From Phoronis australis (Eukaryota > Phoronida > Phoronidae), in the NCBI GenBank assembly GCA_002633005.1, contig NMRA01000894.1, forward strand, positions 1 through 64,000: a DNA stretch of 64,000 bases. Reading direction: 5' to 3'. A model generated the notes under the pieces. It worked only from the letters and a program-made list of their open reading frames with translations. It did no database searches and was not told where the DNA came from. Numbering within the stretch: the stretch's first letter is position 1; each line of letters begins with the position of its first letter. The position numbers and the translations under genes were made by a program. Positions 1-11,966 of this stretch are shown here, piece by piece.

Positions 1-266
1 AGTTATGAGGTCGTTGTAGAGGGAGAGGGGTGTTCTAACGTGTTTTTGGGTTCACCATTTCAAATAATGTTCTGGATACTCATAATGTACATAGCATATC
101 TTTTGATAATGGTTCATCTTCCTGGCATAAGTGAGAATTCTTTTATATTTTTATATATATATATATACATACATGCATGCATGCATATACAGATATATAT
201 ATCGTTACAATGATTAAAGTTGGGAGAAAAATCAAAAAGTGTATCATTCCTCTGCTGTGTTTGCAG

Positions 267-2471
267 AATACAAGACGTCCAATTACTTGGAGACAAATCT
301 GCGTTCCCTCGACGACTCGGCTACACCCGACTTCACTTCATACCCTAAGGCCAGGACAGATTCGCAACAGTCCCCTGATTGGCTGACCTGTGTGTCCAAG
401 AAAACCGGCCTACCTCGGCTTTTGCTCAGCTTTACTCTGCTGCTGTCAGCTATTGTCATGATTTGGCTGTGTCTGTCATCAGCAGCTACCGCACCTGACC
501 ACAATGTGGCGCCGCAGGTACTGTTATCTGTGTGGGTATACCTTACTCGTCCAGGTGATCGCCCAGGTGCTTAAACTGGGATTCTAAAAAATTGGGGGTT
601 GGCTGTAAGCCGAGCATGGGCAGTTAAAATCCAAATTTTTAAAAAGTGGGAAGTGGGTGCTTACTGCTCGGTAGATTGATCTTATCCTCACGAAGTTACA
701 CTGACGCCGGATATATCAGTTAAAATATACGTTAACAGATTGATGTAGCGGACTTCGACGGCCTGAAATGTACACGTTACAATGGCAGTGTGATCCTGAG
801 CATGATTGGGTTTTTGCGTACCTTGATCGTTGCTTGTCATCTCAACTAAAGTATTCCTACAGCGAGGCATGCGTACCTTGATCGTTGCTTGTCATCTCAA
901 CTTAAGTATTCCTACAGCGAGGCATGCGTACCTTGATCGTTGCTTGTCATCTCAACTAAAGTATTCCTACAGCGAGGCATGCGTCATGCGTTCAGTAGGG
1001 CAAGAAAAGTGTGATCACGCAAGCCTCCGCTAGTTTGCTGTGTACTTTTAAGGAAAGCAGGTGATCCTAACGAGTCATTTCAAACGTCCCAGAATTGGAT
1101 GCATGTACAAAACATGTACTCAACAACAGGACATCATGTAAAAAGTCTTCAGGCAAATCAAGAGTTTAAAAACAAACATGTTTTTGACCACTTGAATGGA
1201 GACAGAATATTCAACTTGCACTTAATGATAAGTCAATGTTTTGCGCTGCTGCTTTTGGTTGGGTGCTTCCATTTTGGTGTCAGGAGTGAAAGTCATTAAA
1301 AACATGCGTTTAACCGAGACAGGGAACAGCGAGACAAGTTGCTTGTCATGATGATTTGTGTCTGCTTGTATTCAAAACAATGCGACAGTTTCGCCTTTTA
1401 CTCTGCCATAGGTTTGTACAGTGACTGTAGACGTGACTGAGTACCATTTGTTGGCGAATTGTTGAAGTGCGACATTGAGCCTGATGTATATTTTACTGCC
1501 ATTATAAGTCAAGGTTGCGGTTCCGCTAAAACTGACTGATTGTCACTGTAGCGAGTTGTGCATGTTTTGGAATCTTAGTACACTTTTAAGGAAGTCTCAA
1601 TGATGAAAAACCCATGAGAAACTAATTCTTTGGTAAAGTTTACTCCAATTTAAACAACTGTCAAAATTGTGTCTTTCAAAATGCTCAGTACATTGTGAAA
1701 AATGCTAAAAATCATAATGTGTTTCTGGTGACAACTGCACAATATAAACTCTTCTATTCGCTTTATATTGAAAATTTTTGCTGAAAATAAAATGTTACTG
1801 TTCTGCCATCCTGGGTATAGGCATACTGGGTATAGGCATACTGGGTATAGGCATCCTGGGTATAGGCATACTGGGTATAGGCATACTGGGTATAGGCATA
1901 CTGGGTATAGGCATACTGGGTATAGGCATACTGGGTATAGGCATACTGGGTATAGGCATACTGGGTATAGGCATACTGGGTATAGGCATACTGGGTATAG
2001 GCATACTGGGTATAGGCATACTGGGTATAGGCATACTGGGTATAGGCATACTGGGTATAGGCATACTGGGTATAGGCATACTGGGTATAGGCATACTGGG
2101 TATAGGCATACTGGGTATAGGCATACTGGGTATAGGCATACTGGGTATAGGCATACTGGGTATAGGCATACTGGGTATAGGCATACTGGGTATAGGCATA
2201 CTGGGTATAGGCATACTGGGTATAGGCATACTGGGTATAGGCATACTGGGTATAGGCATACTGGGTATAGGCATACTGCGTATAGGCATACTGGGTGTCA
2301 AGTGCCTTGTGTGATCACACAATATTTTTCACTCTTCAGAAACTGAGTCTCTACGGTGACATGGATGTCTTACGATACTTGAAGAACGAGGGACTGCAAC
2401 ACTGTCATCCACAAGATGGCGCTGTGAACTACGGTCCATTACCAGTCAAGATAGCTGTAGAGAAGGTGTAG
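267..2471 (+). CDS. TMEM59: TMEM59 orthologue, 3' part (last two coding exons; gene starts outside the window)
   Basis: TMEM59 is a type I membrane protein of Golgi, endosome and lysosome that can promote LC3 labelling of endosomes. Exons read here are 267-517 (acceptor ttgcag, donor cag|gtactg) and 2340-2471 (acceptor cttcag, stop TAG 2469-2471), joined in phase 0. Exon one ends with a short juxtamembrane stretch (WLTCVSKKTGLPR), one hydrophobic membrane segment (LLLSFTLLLSAIVMIWLCL), then SSAATA. Exon two gives a 43-residue cytosolic tail beginning KLSLYGDMD and containing GPLPVKI near its end. From memory, vertebrate TMEM59 has the same order: GLPR before the membrane segment, ATVATA after it, KLSIYGD, and GPLPTKV near the C-terminus. 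The extracellular part and signal peptide lie upstream of base 1. The ATG16L1-binding residues look altered (see findings). The family call is strong; exon borders are predictions. Confidence 0.85.
539..680. mobile_element. Degenerate fragment of the TACCGTAA-terminus TIR family
   Basis: The stretch starts with a decayed version of the terminus seen intact at 30796 and 34362, followed by the same order of internal words (gcccaggtgcttaaactggg, aaaaaattggggg, gccgagcatgggcagttaaa, gtgggtgctta). It sits about 20 bp inside the TMEM59 intron, next to the splice donor. The right end is not identifiable, so the boundary is approximate. Confidence 0.5.
816..984. repeat. 55-bp tandem repeat, 3 copies
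   Basis: Three near-identical copies starting at 816, 871 and 926, each beginning gcgtaccttgatcgttgctt. Copies differ by single bases (aactaaag versus aacttaag). It lies in the TMEM59 intron; an apparent reading frame through it is a consequence of repetition, not a gene. Confidence 0.9.
1811..2295. repeat. 15-bp minisatellite, about 32 copies, in the TMEM59 intron
   Basis: Unit ctgggtataggcata repeats almost perfectly; variants occur only near the two ends (catcctggg near 1808 and 1852, ctgcgtataggc near 2276). Because 15 is a multiple of three, several frames stay open on both strands (GYRHT and ILGIG on plus, MPIPS on minus). None has a plausible protein context, and the array ends about 45 bp before the acceptor of the last TMEM59 exon. 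Confidence 0.95.
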
Positions 2472-3556
2472 ACTAACTGTTGCATGGCAACCTTATGGGG
2501 ATTTATGGGTACGGGTTGGAACTCTGGGAAGACAACTGGGTTGTAATTTTAGTTTTTAAGGTAATAATATTAGCTAAGTATTTGAAAATCAGCTATGCTT
2601 TGAAAACTGAAATTTAAAGACATGAGTCTTTGTAGGCTGTCTGGTGAACTGTTTGAGACGAGTTAAAAAAATTAGAGGAATGTCCGTTTAGATGAATGTA
2701 ATTGTTTTTTGGACAAAAATGCATTTTTGGTATTGGTGGGTGGGATAGCCTTCTTGAATTTATTAGCCTTCACCAGAGCTATAGAAGAACAAGATACATT
2801 GTCTTGTTATCATTTTATTACAAGATGCCAATTTTCACTGTTGTCTGCCAGCCATTTACTGAACTTGAGGCCGGTGACTTTACCAGTTAAATATGTTTAA
2901 AGTACTCTGGTATTTTTGACTTTGGCTTCACCAGCAAAGTTTTGGATTGCAACTATCTAGGTTGAGGATTCACTTCTGTGTTGGGACTGCTTTTGGAAAG
3001 GCACCTTTCTACCCAATAATGTAACAACACGTTTGATGAACTAAGTTTTTTTTGCAAAGCTGTGCCTTATGTATTGTTACTTTTGTTCTTCTTAACACTT
3101 GGTTAGTTTGCAGACTTTATTGGTTGACGGATTCACTGTCTCTGTCTGTGTAATAACGACACAATTCAAATGTTGCTGTCGTATTTTGGAGCAAGATTGT
3201 CCTGACACACAAGTTAATGATGTAGTCTGCTATGTTTTGGGTAGCCAAGTGTTTCAACTTGAAAACTGTCCTACTCTTTCTTTTGGTCACAAGTTTTCAG
3301 TAGATTGGCAAGTTTCATTAACGGTGATACTATGTACACTGTTTAGAATCCATGTCTTGCCCACTATGGACTGTCAGGCAATAACGACGTGGGTAATGGT
3401 TGGAAGTAATATATCTGCTCACTGAATAGGGTCCATGTCAAAAGGTTTGAAGGCTCACCGTCTTGTGGTAGAGAATTCACTTGCTTTTTTGTATGTTTTT
3501 AAACATACTTTGTTTTTTAAATTTTACCAAGGAAGCAACATTGATTACGATCAGTG

Positions 3557-3562
3557 AATAAA
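3557..3562 (+). terminator. Possible poly(A) signal for TMEM59
   Basis: AATAAA lies about 1.1 kb after the TMEM59 stop codon. Sequence 2472-3556 holds no recognisable gene and may be 3'UTR. Other AATAAA words occur nearby (about 3817 and 4238), so the true end is uncertain. Confidence 0.3.
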
Positions 3563-4417
3563 AGTGCAAAGAAATGTAGTTGTTGGGACTTATGTTCAAA
3601 TTTGTTTGAAAATACTTCATCAAATGTTCCCACAGGACTGGAAATTGTGCCACCTTCAGATAAAATGTGGAAATATCATCAACAGAAACTACATGAATAT
3701 ACCACGAAGCTAGAGGGGATAAAAATGTTTTTTAGTTTACTCACTAGAGGGCATTGGAGTATCAATAGTTTATTTGTCTTAGGGTTGTGCTATTTTGTGG
3801 AATTTGTCCTCATCACAATAAAAATGCCCTCAATTTTGAACACCAGTATGACTATAGTGAGCTCATGTCCACCACAGTATTACTATGGAGTATTACTTTA
3901 GAGAACAGGTGATAAAGCCTTCATACTTCATGTTGTAAGTGACCATCTCAAACTTGGATCAAAACTTTAAGCATTCACCATTGTGTGAAATGTGATATGA
4001 AAAGGTAATAGTTGTTTGTATTAGCTGAACAGCGCTCAATACGCCTTTAAATGTTGGCTAACATGTTGCTTGTGTAAAGTGGTACAGACTTAGTTGTAAC
4101 TGCCACCATAGATTATAGTCTATGCTGTCACTCAGACTGGTGTGTCTACTTTCTTTATCTCGTTACATTGACCGTCGTTATTTATCAGTTTAAGTATGTC
4201 TCTTAAAAACTGGGATCTTGGTAATCTGTTTCTGGATAATAAACAAGTATGCACATTGTTAAGTATGGTTATTTATATGAGTAGTAACCCCACTCGTCTG
4301 GTGGTACACAACGTTGGTTCACTCTGTGGTTTGGCGCCTGTTTCACTAGAACTCATAACGTTACGATGTACAGAGTCTAAACTTTGTAAAATAACGTCAT
4401 TTTAGTGGAACGGGCCC

Positions 4418-4570
4418 TTGATCTCTCCACTCCTATTTGGAAGACACAATAACGCAGTAGAACACGTCTTGATCTCTCTACTCCTATTTGGAAGACCCAA
4501 TAACGCAGTAGAACACGTCTTGATCTCTCTACTCCTATTTGTAAGACCCAATAACGCAGTAGAACACGTC
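4418..4570. repeat. 51-bp tandem repeat, 3 copies
   Basis: Copies start at 4418, 4469 and 4520 with ttgatctctc and end with aacgcagtagaacacgtc. Differences are single substitutions. No coding role is apparent. Confidence 0.9.
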
Positions 4571-7500
4571 AGTGTTTTTCACAAACATGTATGTATATTT
4601 GCGATACTCCATTCAAAGGTGTACAAGCGGTTACAGAGTCCAAGGGGTACACTGATGGTCGGTTGCATGAAACTGTCCCAAATAAGGACTCGTTTTATTT
4701 CCCTAAGTCTTTTGCGTATTTATTTTGTTCTGCACTCACAGATGTAACATTTTTTCTATTATTTTTTCTTTATTAAGATCTCCTCTTTAATTAAATGACA
4801 GTTCTAACAATATAGCTAAAAACTGAGCCCTTAATACAATCAAAATAATTAGGGACTTAGTCCTTAAGTTAGGGGGGTTGCGTGGAAAGATCCCAACTTA
4901 TTTTCAATAATATTGAGAATTTAATGTACAATTCACCCTCTATTTGTAGACGTCTGTCAGTTTTTCTTAAGGAGACTGGCAGACTTGAAAACTTTCTTCA
5001 CGAGGAGCCATAATTGGGGTCTCGTGCCTTTACTCAGGTGTTTTGTGCAATGGGCCCAACCACGAGGCCTGCGCACGTCTGATGCACCGCAAATGACATC
5101 AGACCACCTGCACTGTTTTTTCTATTTGTATCAAAGACCAAAACTGACTTAGTACTGAGACTCAAACAGCATAAGAAAAGACAATTGGTGTTTTCACAAG
5201 CCCACAAGTACGCAGAAGATTTAGGGAACTTAATTGGGACTATTTCATGCAACGGGGCACGAGTCCTTTCAATTCACACGTGATTGAAACCATTGTAATG
5301 CATGTCTTGTTCGAATGATAACTGGCGTGCGTTCAGTAGACGCTAGGACCTAGGACCAATGTATATTACTCCCAGCTAGGACCTAGCTAAATCTAGTCAA
5401 AGTCACGTGTTCTCATTTAAAATGCATGACAATATCTCACGTAATCTCGCGAAGTCTTGCTTTTTGAGCGAGGTCTTAGCGTTACTGAACGGGAGCCTGG
5501 TAAGTCACCACTGGCGATACACCTCCTCTGACCCGGGGTTATTTCAAACTTAAGGGGTTGCTCCTGCTGCGACTAACAATTTCCACTTGCTAGAAGACTA
5601 CCTTTCCAAATGTCTAAATAACCCAGGAGTCTGCTTACCAGGTAAACTGAAACAATAAAACACATGTCTGTATAAAAGGACAATGATATTCCCATTGAAA
5701 GGTTTTCATTGACATGTCGGAACATGTAATGATTGCAATACTTGAATAAGTAGACGTAATCAACGCTGTTCTAATCGATCCAATGTCGGGTTTTCATTTG
5801 TTGATAAATGGTGAGGCGTATTTTGATAACCTCAATCTTATTTTGACTTATCCACGCACTGGTGGCTATCAAAAGATAACTACACCCACACTCCGTGTCC
5901 TATCGTAGATGTCGGTCGCTTCCTCGTTACTAACTTACGTAATAAATATCCAATGTCTGTGATAAAGCGGAGAATATTTGTCTCGCTAAATTACACTAGT
6001 TTCATGAGACCGATTTCAATCCTAAAGAGGTATAATTCAATTTTCGTTTTTGGAAGTTCAATAGGGCAAAATGCAAAAGAGAGTTGTGATATATTTTTGT
6101 TCCAGTTTTATAATTTAACGTCTTGCCCAACATACGTTTACACTACGCTATACCCCCCACAGTGCCGCGCCGCCCATGTTTTATCGTTGGAAAAAAGATA
6201 TGTGTAGACCTACTCCAGTTCATAAAGATGTTTCAAGAATGCTTGCTTAGAATGTGTTCATTTGTTCATCCAGTTTCCTGGAAATTAGAAACTAAAACGA
6301 GAGACTCACTTACTTTTTTGAGTGGTTTAGTATTCTCTTCTGTTGCATATCATTCAGGGGAAGTTAAACAAGCGACAGCCATGTGTCATTATTGTCTCGA
6401 ACTCACTGGAATAGTTCTTCTTAACTGTGAAATCCAGTAAGTCACGAGACAGGCGACCTGATTTTTTGTAACTTCGATGTGTCAAGCATTGCTTGTTACT
6501 CACTGAATTATGTAAAAGTTTAAATTTAAATCTCTTTATCTTCTATTCACCATAGTGCAATTTAAATTGATAAATTGGTATTTCGTTTGAAATGTAAATA
6601 GTTCACTCGTCCTTCCGATTACATTTTTGGGGGGCCTGACCTTAGGTATGCGTGAGGTATCGCTCCTTTGTTCCATCGCTAAAAACGTCAACCAGCATCG
6701 TCTCTTTTCCTCCAAAGTTTGCTGTTAACGACAGTTTTTGCTTGAGGATTACAATCGTCAAGCCCGGGTGGACCTCCTGTGGCCTGGCCCACTGAGCGCT
6801 CTTGACGCAAACACAGGAGGTATACATGCTAAAGGATAACGAATTCATGATTTTATCACGTGGAGAAACTCATACATAATATTTGAGACCTCCATTGGGG
6901 TTTAGCTAATCATAATTGAGGAACAATAGCAATACATCGTTTTTATGATGTGCAAAACATTTGCATTTTGAAAAAAATACCAAACTTTATAATTTCACTG
7001 CAACAGACATTATCGTGGGTTAAATCACTAAGTTGGACCTTATACGGACAGGTGTTCTCTAGTGTTCGAAACTGATCGATTACCATGGTTGTGGGCCAAA
7101 TCAATACAAGAAAATAAATAAGCGCTTTAGCGAACGATGTCGCATTTATAACATTATATACACAGTTAGAAAGTAAATAATAATTTATTGAGATAATGAA
7201 ACTCTGCCCAGAAATCTCTAAAAGTGTTATATCCGCCATAAACGTTGTATTAACATACAACAATGTTTTATTAACACGCAATAATGATTGTGATTTCTAA
7301 ACCGTTAACAAGACACAAATATTGACGAATATTAGTTAAGACACAGCTGTATATAGAACGGAACTGGTAGACCTCTTCGCATACAATACACCGGATCGAA
7401 ACAATTAATAATTATTTTCAACGCTAATCTTACACGAATCATTGACAATAAGATTGTATTTATCTAACAAACTGATCAACAGTAAGAATATGTATGAATG

Positions 7501-7780
7501 GACAAGTGCGACTGTATCCTGCATCAGATCGATGTCCCTTTGTCGGCTAATAGTAACCACCCGCACATATTACAAAACGACTTCCATTTACAAGCCCGTT
7601 TTGGTTCACTTGGCAAACGCCTGTTGCATGCGTGTAATTTTCTTTACACTAAGAGCGACCCATGACTCAACAGAACAGTCACGAAGTTTTGCTCTATATC
7701 AATTATGTAAAAAATTAATTGGAGGTACAGGATACTCCGTAAATCACACATCGATCGCATTTCAGTGGAAATCGGAAAAA
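4571..7780. other. Intergenic stretch with nothing recognised
   Basis: I read both strands and found only short, low-complexity or composition-biased frames with no family motif. There are no tRNA-like cloverleaf segments, and no exon with both good splice sites and a recognisable domain. Confidence 0.5.
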
Positions 7781-7915
7781 ATACTACGGTATACGTGCAT
7801 GATGAAAATACCACGGTATACGTGCATGATGAAAATACTACGGTATACGTGCATGATGAAAATACTACGGTATACGTGCATGATGAAAATACTACGGTAT
7901 ACGTGCATAATGAAA
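7781..7915. repeat. 27-bp tandem repeat, 5 copies
   Basis: The unit begins atactacggtatacgtgcat and repeats five times with only a few substitutions. It translates as a nine-residue repeat (NTTVYVHDE) in one plus frame and stays open in others, as expected for a period divisible by three. It is treated as a minisatellite. Confidence 0.9.
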
Positions 7916-8725
7916 ATGGGCGTAATAAAGACAAGAAGCAGATTGTATCATTAATATTTTCCTTTCATATTCGTTACTTGTCTAGTACAACACTCGCGAA
8001 AGAAGCTCACGAGTATTCGCGAAATATCGCGGAAGCATGTGGTCACGCTAACTTCCAAGTTACTCGCGAGAGTCTTGCATCTTCGGCATTCAATTGGCCA
8101 GTGCAAGTCCCGTGGGCGTGCCACGCTCCTTCGTGTCACAGTCACTCGTGCCTTTGACGTCCCGGTGTTAGTCATCAGCTCTTGCAACGAATCCTACTCG
8201 TCACTGAGACTTTACTAGAACTACCCGAGTCTCGCTCGCCCAAGAGAACCCTACTCGGCTGACTACGGCCTAGCCAGAACCATACTGAGTTATCATTTGA
8301 AATAAGTTGCATTTCCTAGTTCTGATAATTTCGACGACAGTAAAAATTAGTGTGAAACGGTAGACGAAAAAACTCAATGGTTAACTGCACTCCGTACAAA
8401 CTATGTTTCATAAAATGGCCGACTTATGCGTAGTCGTAAAGGGAGAGCGCTCACGCAACAGAGAATTCATTCTGCTGCCGTTTACTCTGGTAGAGAGACG
8501 TGTATTCACTAATTTAGTCGAGTATCATTTTCCTACAGTCGATCCTTTCAGGACATTAGTCCCGCACTGGGGATTTTGCTTGCAACATATAGGCCTATTT
8601 CGTATCAATCCGGTCCTGACCACGCGAAAACATTAAAAAAGAACATGTTTTAACACCGGGAACTGAAAAATAAGGAAAAGAAGTCCAGTGACAGTAATTA
8701 TGAAGCCCAGTTGGGCTCAGTTTTC

Positions 8726-8875
8726 ATTGGCTGTAAGTTTCCTGTCATGTGTAGCTCTTCTGTGATTGGCTCATCCTTTCCTGACACTGTGACCTGGCAC
8801 GGGGATTCCCTTGATCGTCGTATGATTGGAATACGCCAGCGAATCAGATCGGAGAGACGACTTTAAATGGCCAAT
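8726..8875. promoter_or_regulatory. Cluster of four CCAAT/ATTGG boxes, possible promoter or enhancer
   Basis: ATTGG occurs at 8726, 8765 and 8825 and CCAAT at 8871, within 150 bp of sequence richer in CpG than its surroundings. Such spacing is typical of NF-Y-bound promoters. No downstream exon could be tied to it on either strand. Confidence 0.3.
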
Positions 8876-9837
8876 AGGCCTAAGCGATCCCCTTAACTTT
8901 ATGGAAGACACGTGAAAAGGTAAATATGATTAACAGGGATTGCGCCCTATCTTTAGTTACCACTTCTTTTACGCTTTCCTTTCCTTGGTTGATTTACATG
9001 TATCGTTACAGAATCGAGTAACTTCTAAAAACAGAGATTGCACGCATGTAAAAACTTGAGAGTCCTGCACTTGCTAGAACGCGGAAAGCCAGCAGGAACT
9101 CAATTCTCACTTCAACCTTATTTTCAAGCGACAGTCTAACATGGAATAGCTTGAGGTACAATAGGACTTTGGCCGCATACAGTTGCCGGCCTACATAGTA
9201 TTGTTAAGAAAGAAAGGTTAACTTATATTAGAACGGTTGCAAGGCCCGGTGGCCTATCACGTGATACTTCTTCAGTGAACGGTTCGCATCGGTTGGTTTT
9301 CAAATAAAACCACTAAACCAGCCTGAGTACGGCAGTAATATTATCGAAAGCGAAATTCAACACCCGCAAAAACATACGATCCGTGTATCCGATAACACAA
9401 CGTTATCACAAACGTAAAGTCAGTACAGAACCGCACTGTACATGACCCATGCATGGATATCCATGTGTTTATTACTAAGTTTTACTCCTCAGGTTCTCAT
9501 ATGCCGGAGAATTCATCTTCATCATGAAAGAAAGACCGTGTGATCGCAGGTTGAAGACACAGTTAATGCTAACTTTTTGTGATGAACAAATTGACAAATG
9601 ACGTAATTGGCTTCAAATGAAACAATCGCAAGAAAGTTACCCTGCTGTGTTACGTTATGTAGACGAACGAATACTCAAGAAATTGTATTTAACACTCAGT
9701 AAAGGGCTACATTCTACTTACTCCGCATTTCTACATAATAGTATTCCCATAACAGTATTCACAAATAGTATTCACAAAATAGTATTCACATAATCTTTTA
9801 GCCAAACTACAAAAGACAACTTAATTTTCTTTTTTCA

Positions 9838-9962
9838 TACACATTTAGACTATGTTATTATTTTATACACATTTAGCCTACGTTGTTAGTTTATACACAC
9901 TTAGACTACGTTGTTATTTCTTCATTTCATACACATTTAGACTAAGTTATCATTTCTTCAAA
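9838..9962. repeat. Imperfect ~37-bp tandem repeat, about 4 copies
   Basis: The phrase tacacatttagactacgtt recurs about four times with small indels between copies. It is AT-rich with no coding potential. A shorter repeat of the word agtattcaca lies just upstream (about 9738-9790). Confidence 0.7.
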
Positions 9963-10857
9963 TAAAGCAGACCTAAAAACCTAACTCTTGTGCGTATAGT
10001 CTATTTTAATGTTTACGCATTTGCTCTTTCAAGTTTTATGAAATGAGATGCCTTGCCTGGCCGTAATTAATGAGATATAGGTTCACATGCCAACGAGAAA
10101 TTCAAGAATTCATGCAAAATAAACTTTTTGAGGAGCGTTGTTTAAAGGGAGTTATTTTGCAAGGAGTTTCAACTGACCAGAAGTGGCGCCTTACATTAAA
10201 TTCTGTTCCGATTACAACAATGTGTCAGCGTTCAGCAGACACGAGATTCTCGTGAAAACGCAAGATCACGTAAGACTTCGCGAGACACTAGTTTCATTTA
10301 CGAGATTCTTGAGTCTAAGAAACGCAGACCTATTTTGAAGGGCACGGGTCGTTAAACGTGCTCCAATTGCTTGTATATTTACTAATTTATAGGACACAAT
10401 ATCAATCAAAATATGAAGATGATCTCACTTGAGAACGATATGTAAATTACAGTCCTACAAGAATATAACTTTTTAAAATTAATATACAAAAACTAATATT
10501 TTGTTCACAGGTGTTTGTGGTGTACAACATTAGAGATTCAAATTTTGAACTTTTGAAATGAGGGTAGTTCTAAAGTGCATCCTTTGGGAATAACTTTACA
10601 CTGGGATGCGTTCTGAAGAATCGTTTTACAAAATTTTTAATCAAAATGAGTGCAGAGAAGTTACGTTTAAATCGTCACAATGGTTCAATGTTTTAAAACA
10701 ACCAGCGCTAACGAATACTAAAACGGCAGTGAAAAGTATCCCACTGTCAGTACCAGCGAATTACCTATTCAAGCCTCACATAAACCTTGCAGTAAAGGAA
10801 CGCACAGCCTTTAAAACTTAAAATATTACGGTAGGTGAAAATGGTGGTGGTCGTGAG

Positions 10858-11046
10858 GGCGGATCCAGGATTTTGAGTTGGTGGGGNNNNNNNNNNNNNN
10901 NNNNNNNNNNNNNNNNNNNNNNNNNNNNNNNNNNNNNNNNNNNNNGGATTTTGCCCGTCAGACATTCGCACGCCTGAAGTGCTAAATGAAATATGAGAAT
11001 TTTTTAGGGGGGCATGGCCCCCTTGCCCCCCTTAAATCCCCCACTG
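10858..11046. mobile_element. Non-autonomous hAT-like MITE with 8-bp target duplication
   Basis: The left end reads ggcggatccaggatttt and the right end reads aaatcccccactg, the inverted form of the common invertebrate hAT-type terminus CAGTGGCGGATC. Immediately outside lie perfect 8-bp direct repeats GTCGTGAG (10850-10857 and 11047-11054), the target-duplication size of hAT elements. The left end appears to have lost its first bases (CAGT). The middle is a 59-bp assembly gap, and no transposase could fit. Confidence 0.75.
10887..10945. other. Assembly gap (59 N)
   Basis: Run of N inside the hAT-like MITE; the gap probably reflects repeat collapse. Confidence 1.
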
Positions 11047-11132
11047 GTCGTGAGAAGGGATGCGGTGTTGGGACTTGTAGCGGACATTGGGTGACGTTGT
11101 GTAGACCTGGGCTAGTCGAAAATCGTGGCGAT

Positions 11133-11221
11133 AGCGGGTGCCGGGTGCCTAATTCCGTGACTATTCCCGCCCAATACCTTAGCGGGTACCGGGTGCCTAA
11201 TTCCGTGACTGTTCCCGCCCA
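11133..11221. repeat. 48-bp tandem duplication, 2 copies
   Basis: Copies start at 11133 and 11181 with agcgggt and contain the phrase ccgggtgcctaattccgtga. They are GC-rich compared with the surroundings. Confidence 0.85.
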
Positions 11222-11295
11222 CAAGCCTTGTTCACACCCCTCCATACGCTTATTGCAAATTAATTAAATAACTAAACCAAGTTGGATACAACAAT

Positions 11296-11301
11296 TTTAT
11301 T
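11296..11301 (-). terminator. Probable poly(A) signal of the IL-17-like gene
   Basis: The minus strand reads AATAAA here, about 670 bp after the IL-17-like stop codon. This gives a 3'UTR that contains the AU-rich element at 11636-11682. Confidence 0.45.
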
Positions 11302-11635
11302 AAAAAACCAAAAAACGTTATAAAAACAGTGCACATCACACGTGGAATGTTTTGTCAATACTGCGTTAACAACAGATAACACTTGCCAGAAAGCTGGTCT
11401 TAAATTAGAGCTAGTCCTACTTTATAACAAGAACACCGTGCAGCAACTGAAGATACATTGATAAAATAATCTGGAATAAATACATGCATTCAAGGACAAC
11501 CAATATAAATACAAAACCAATATGGCTTACTTTTTGTAACTTACACAGTTATTACAGGCATTTCATAATGCGTGGTTGACAATTACATTAATTTAAATAA
11601 TAATATTACAACATAAATACAACAGTTTGGTCCAG

Positions 11636-11682
11636 AGTAAATAAATAAATAAATAAACGAATAAATAACAATAAATAAACCA
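11636..11682 (-). promoter_or_regulatory. AU-rich element cluster in the IL-17-like 3'UTR
   Basis: On the minus strand this is four overlapping ATTTA pentamers (TTATTTATTTATTTATTTAC), followed by two more within 25 bases. Further single ATTTA words occur nearby (about 11470-11610). Clustered, overlapping AUUUA is the class II instability element of cytokine mRNAs, bound by TTP and Hu-family proteins. It lies about 290 bases after the stop codon, inside the predicted 3'UTR. Confidence 0.6.
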
Positions 11683-11966
11683 ATAAACAAGTATAAACAA
11701 GTGTATAACAAAAAATGTTAAAAGCACTTATTGCCCTGTTTTTTGTATATGACAGTAGAAAACAATGGAAGTGTGATGATCAGCAGTGCAACGAAATGAT
11801 GACGTAGAAATCGTCTGACAAAATGTAAAACAAATAACTTACACGGATTCTCAAGTCGAAATGATTCACGTAATACATGAAATGCATGACATTTCTCGCA
11901 ACATTTACGAGCTAATTTTCTAGAAAACCGTTGGTGTAAATCGGCGGAGACGTGGTGTAAACGTAC

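Noticed and set aside
1768-2300. CRISPR array
   Set aside because: Tandem units have no spacers and the genome is eukaryotic; the same holds for the arrays at 57625 and 61956.
1768-2346. Long open frames of GYRHT, ILGIG and MPIPS repeats on both strands
   Set aside because: They are frames through a 15-bp minisatellite; openness on several frames and both strands follows from the period, and the locus is an intron.
7644-8157. Frames over the 27-bp repeat (VYVHDENTT on plus, SSCTYTVVF on minus)
   Set aside because: Repeat-driven openness; no start context, splice sites or domain.
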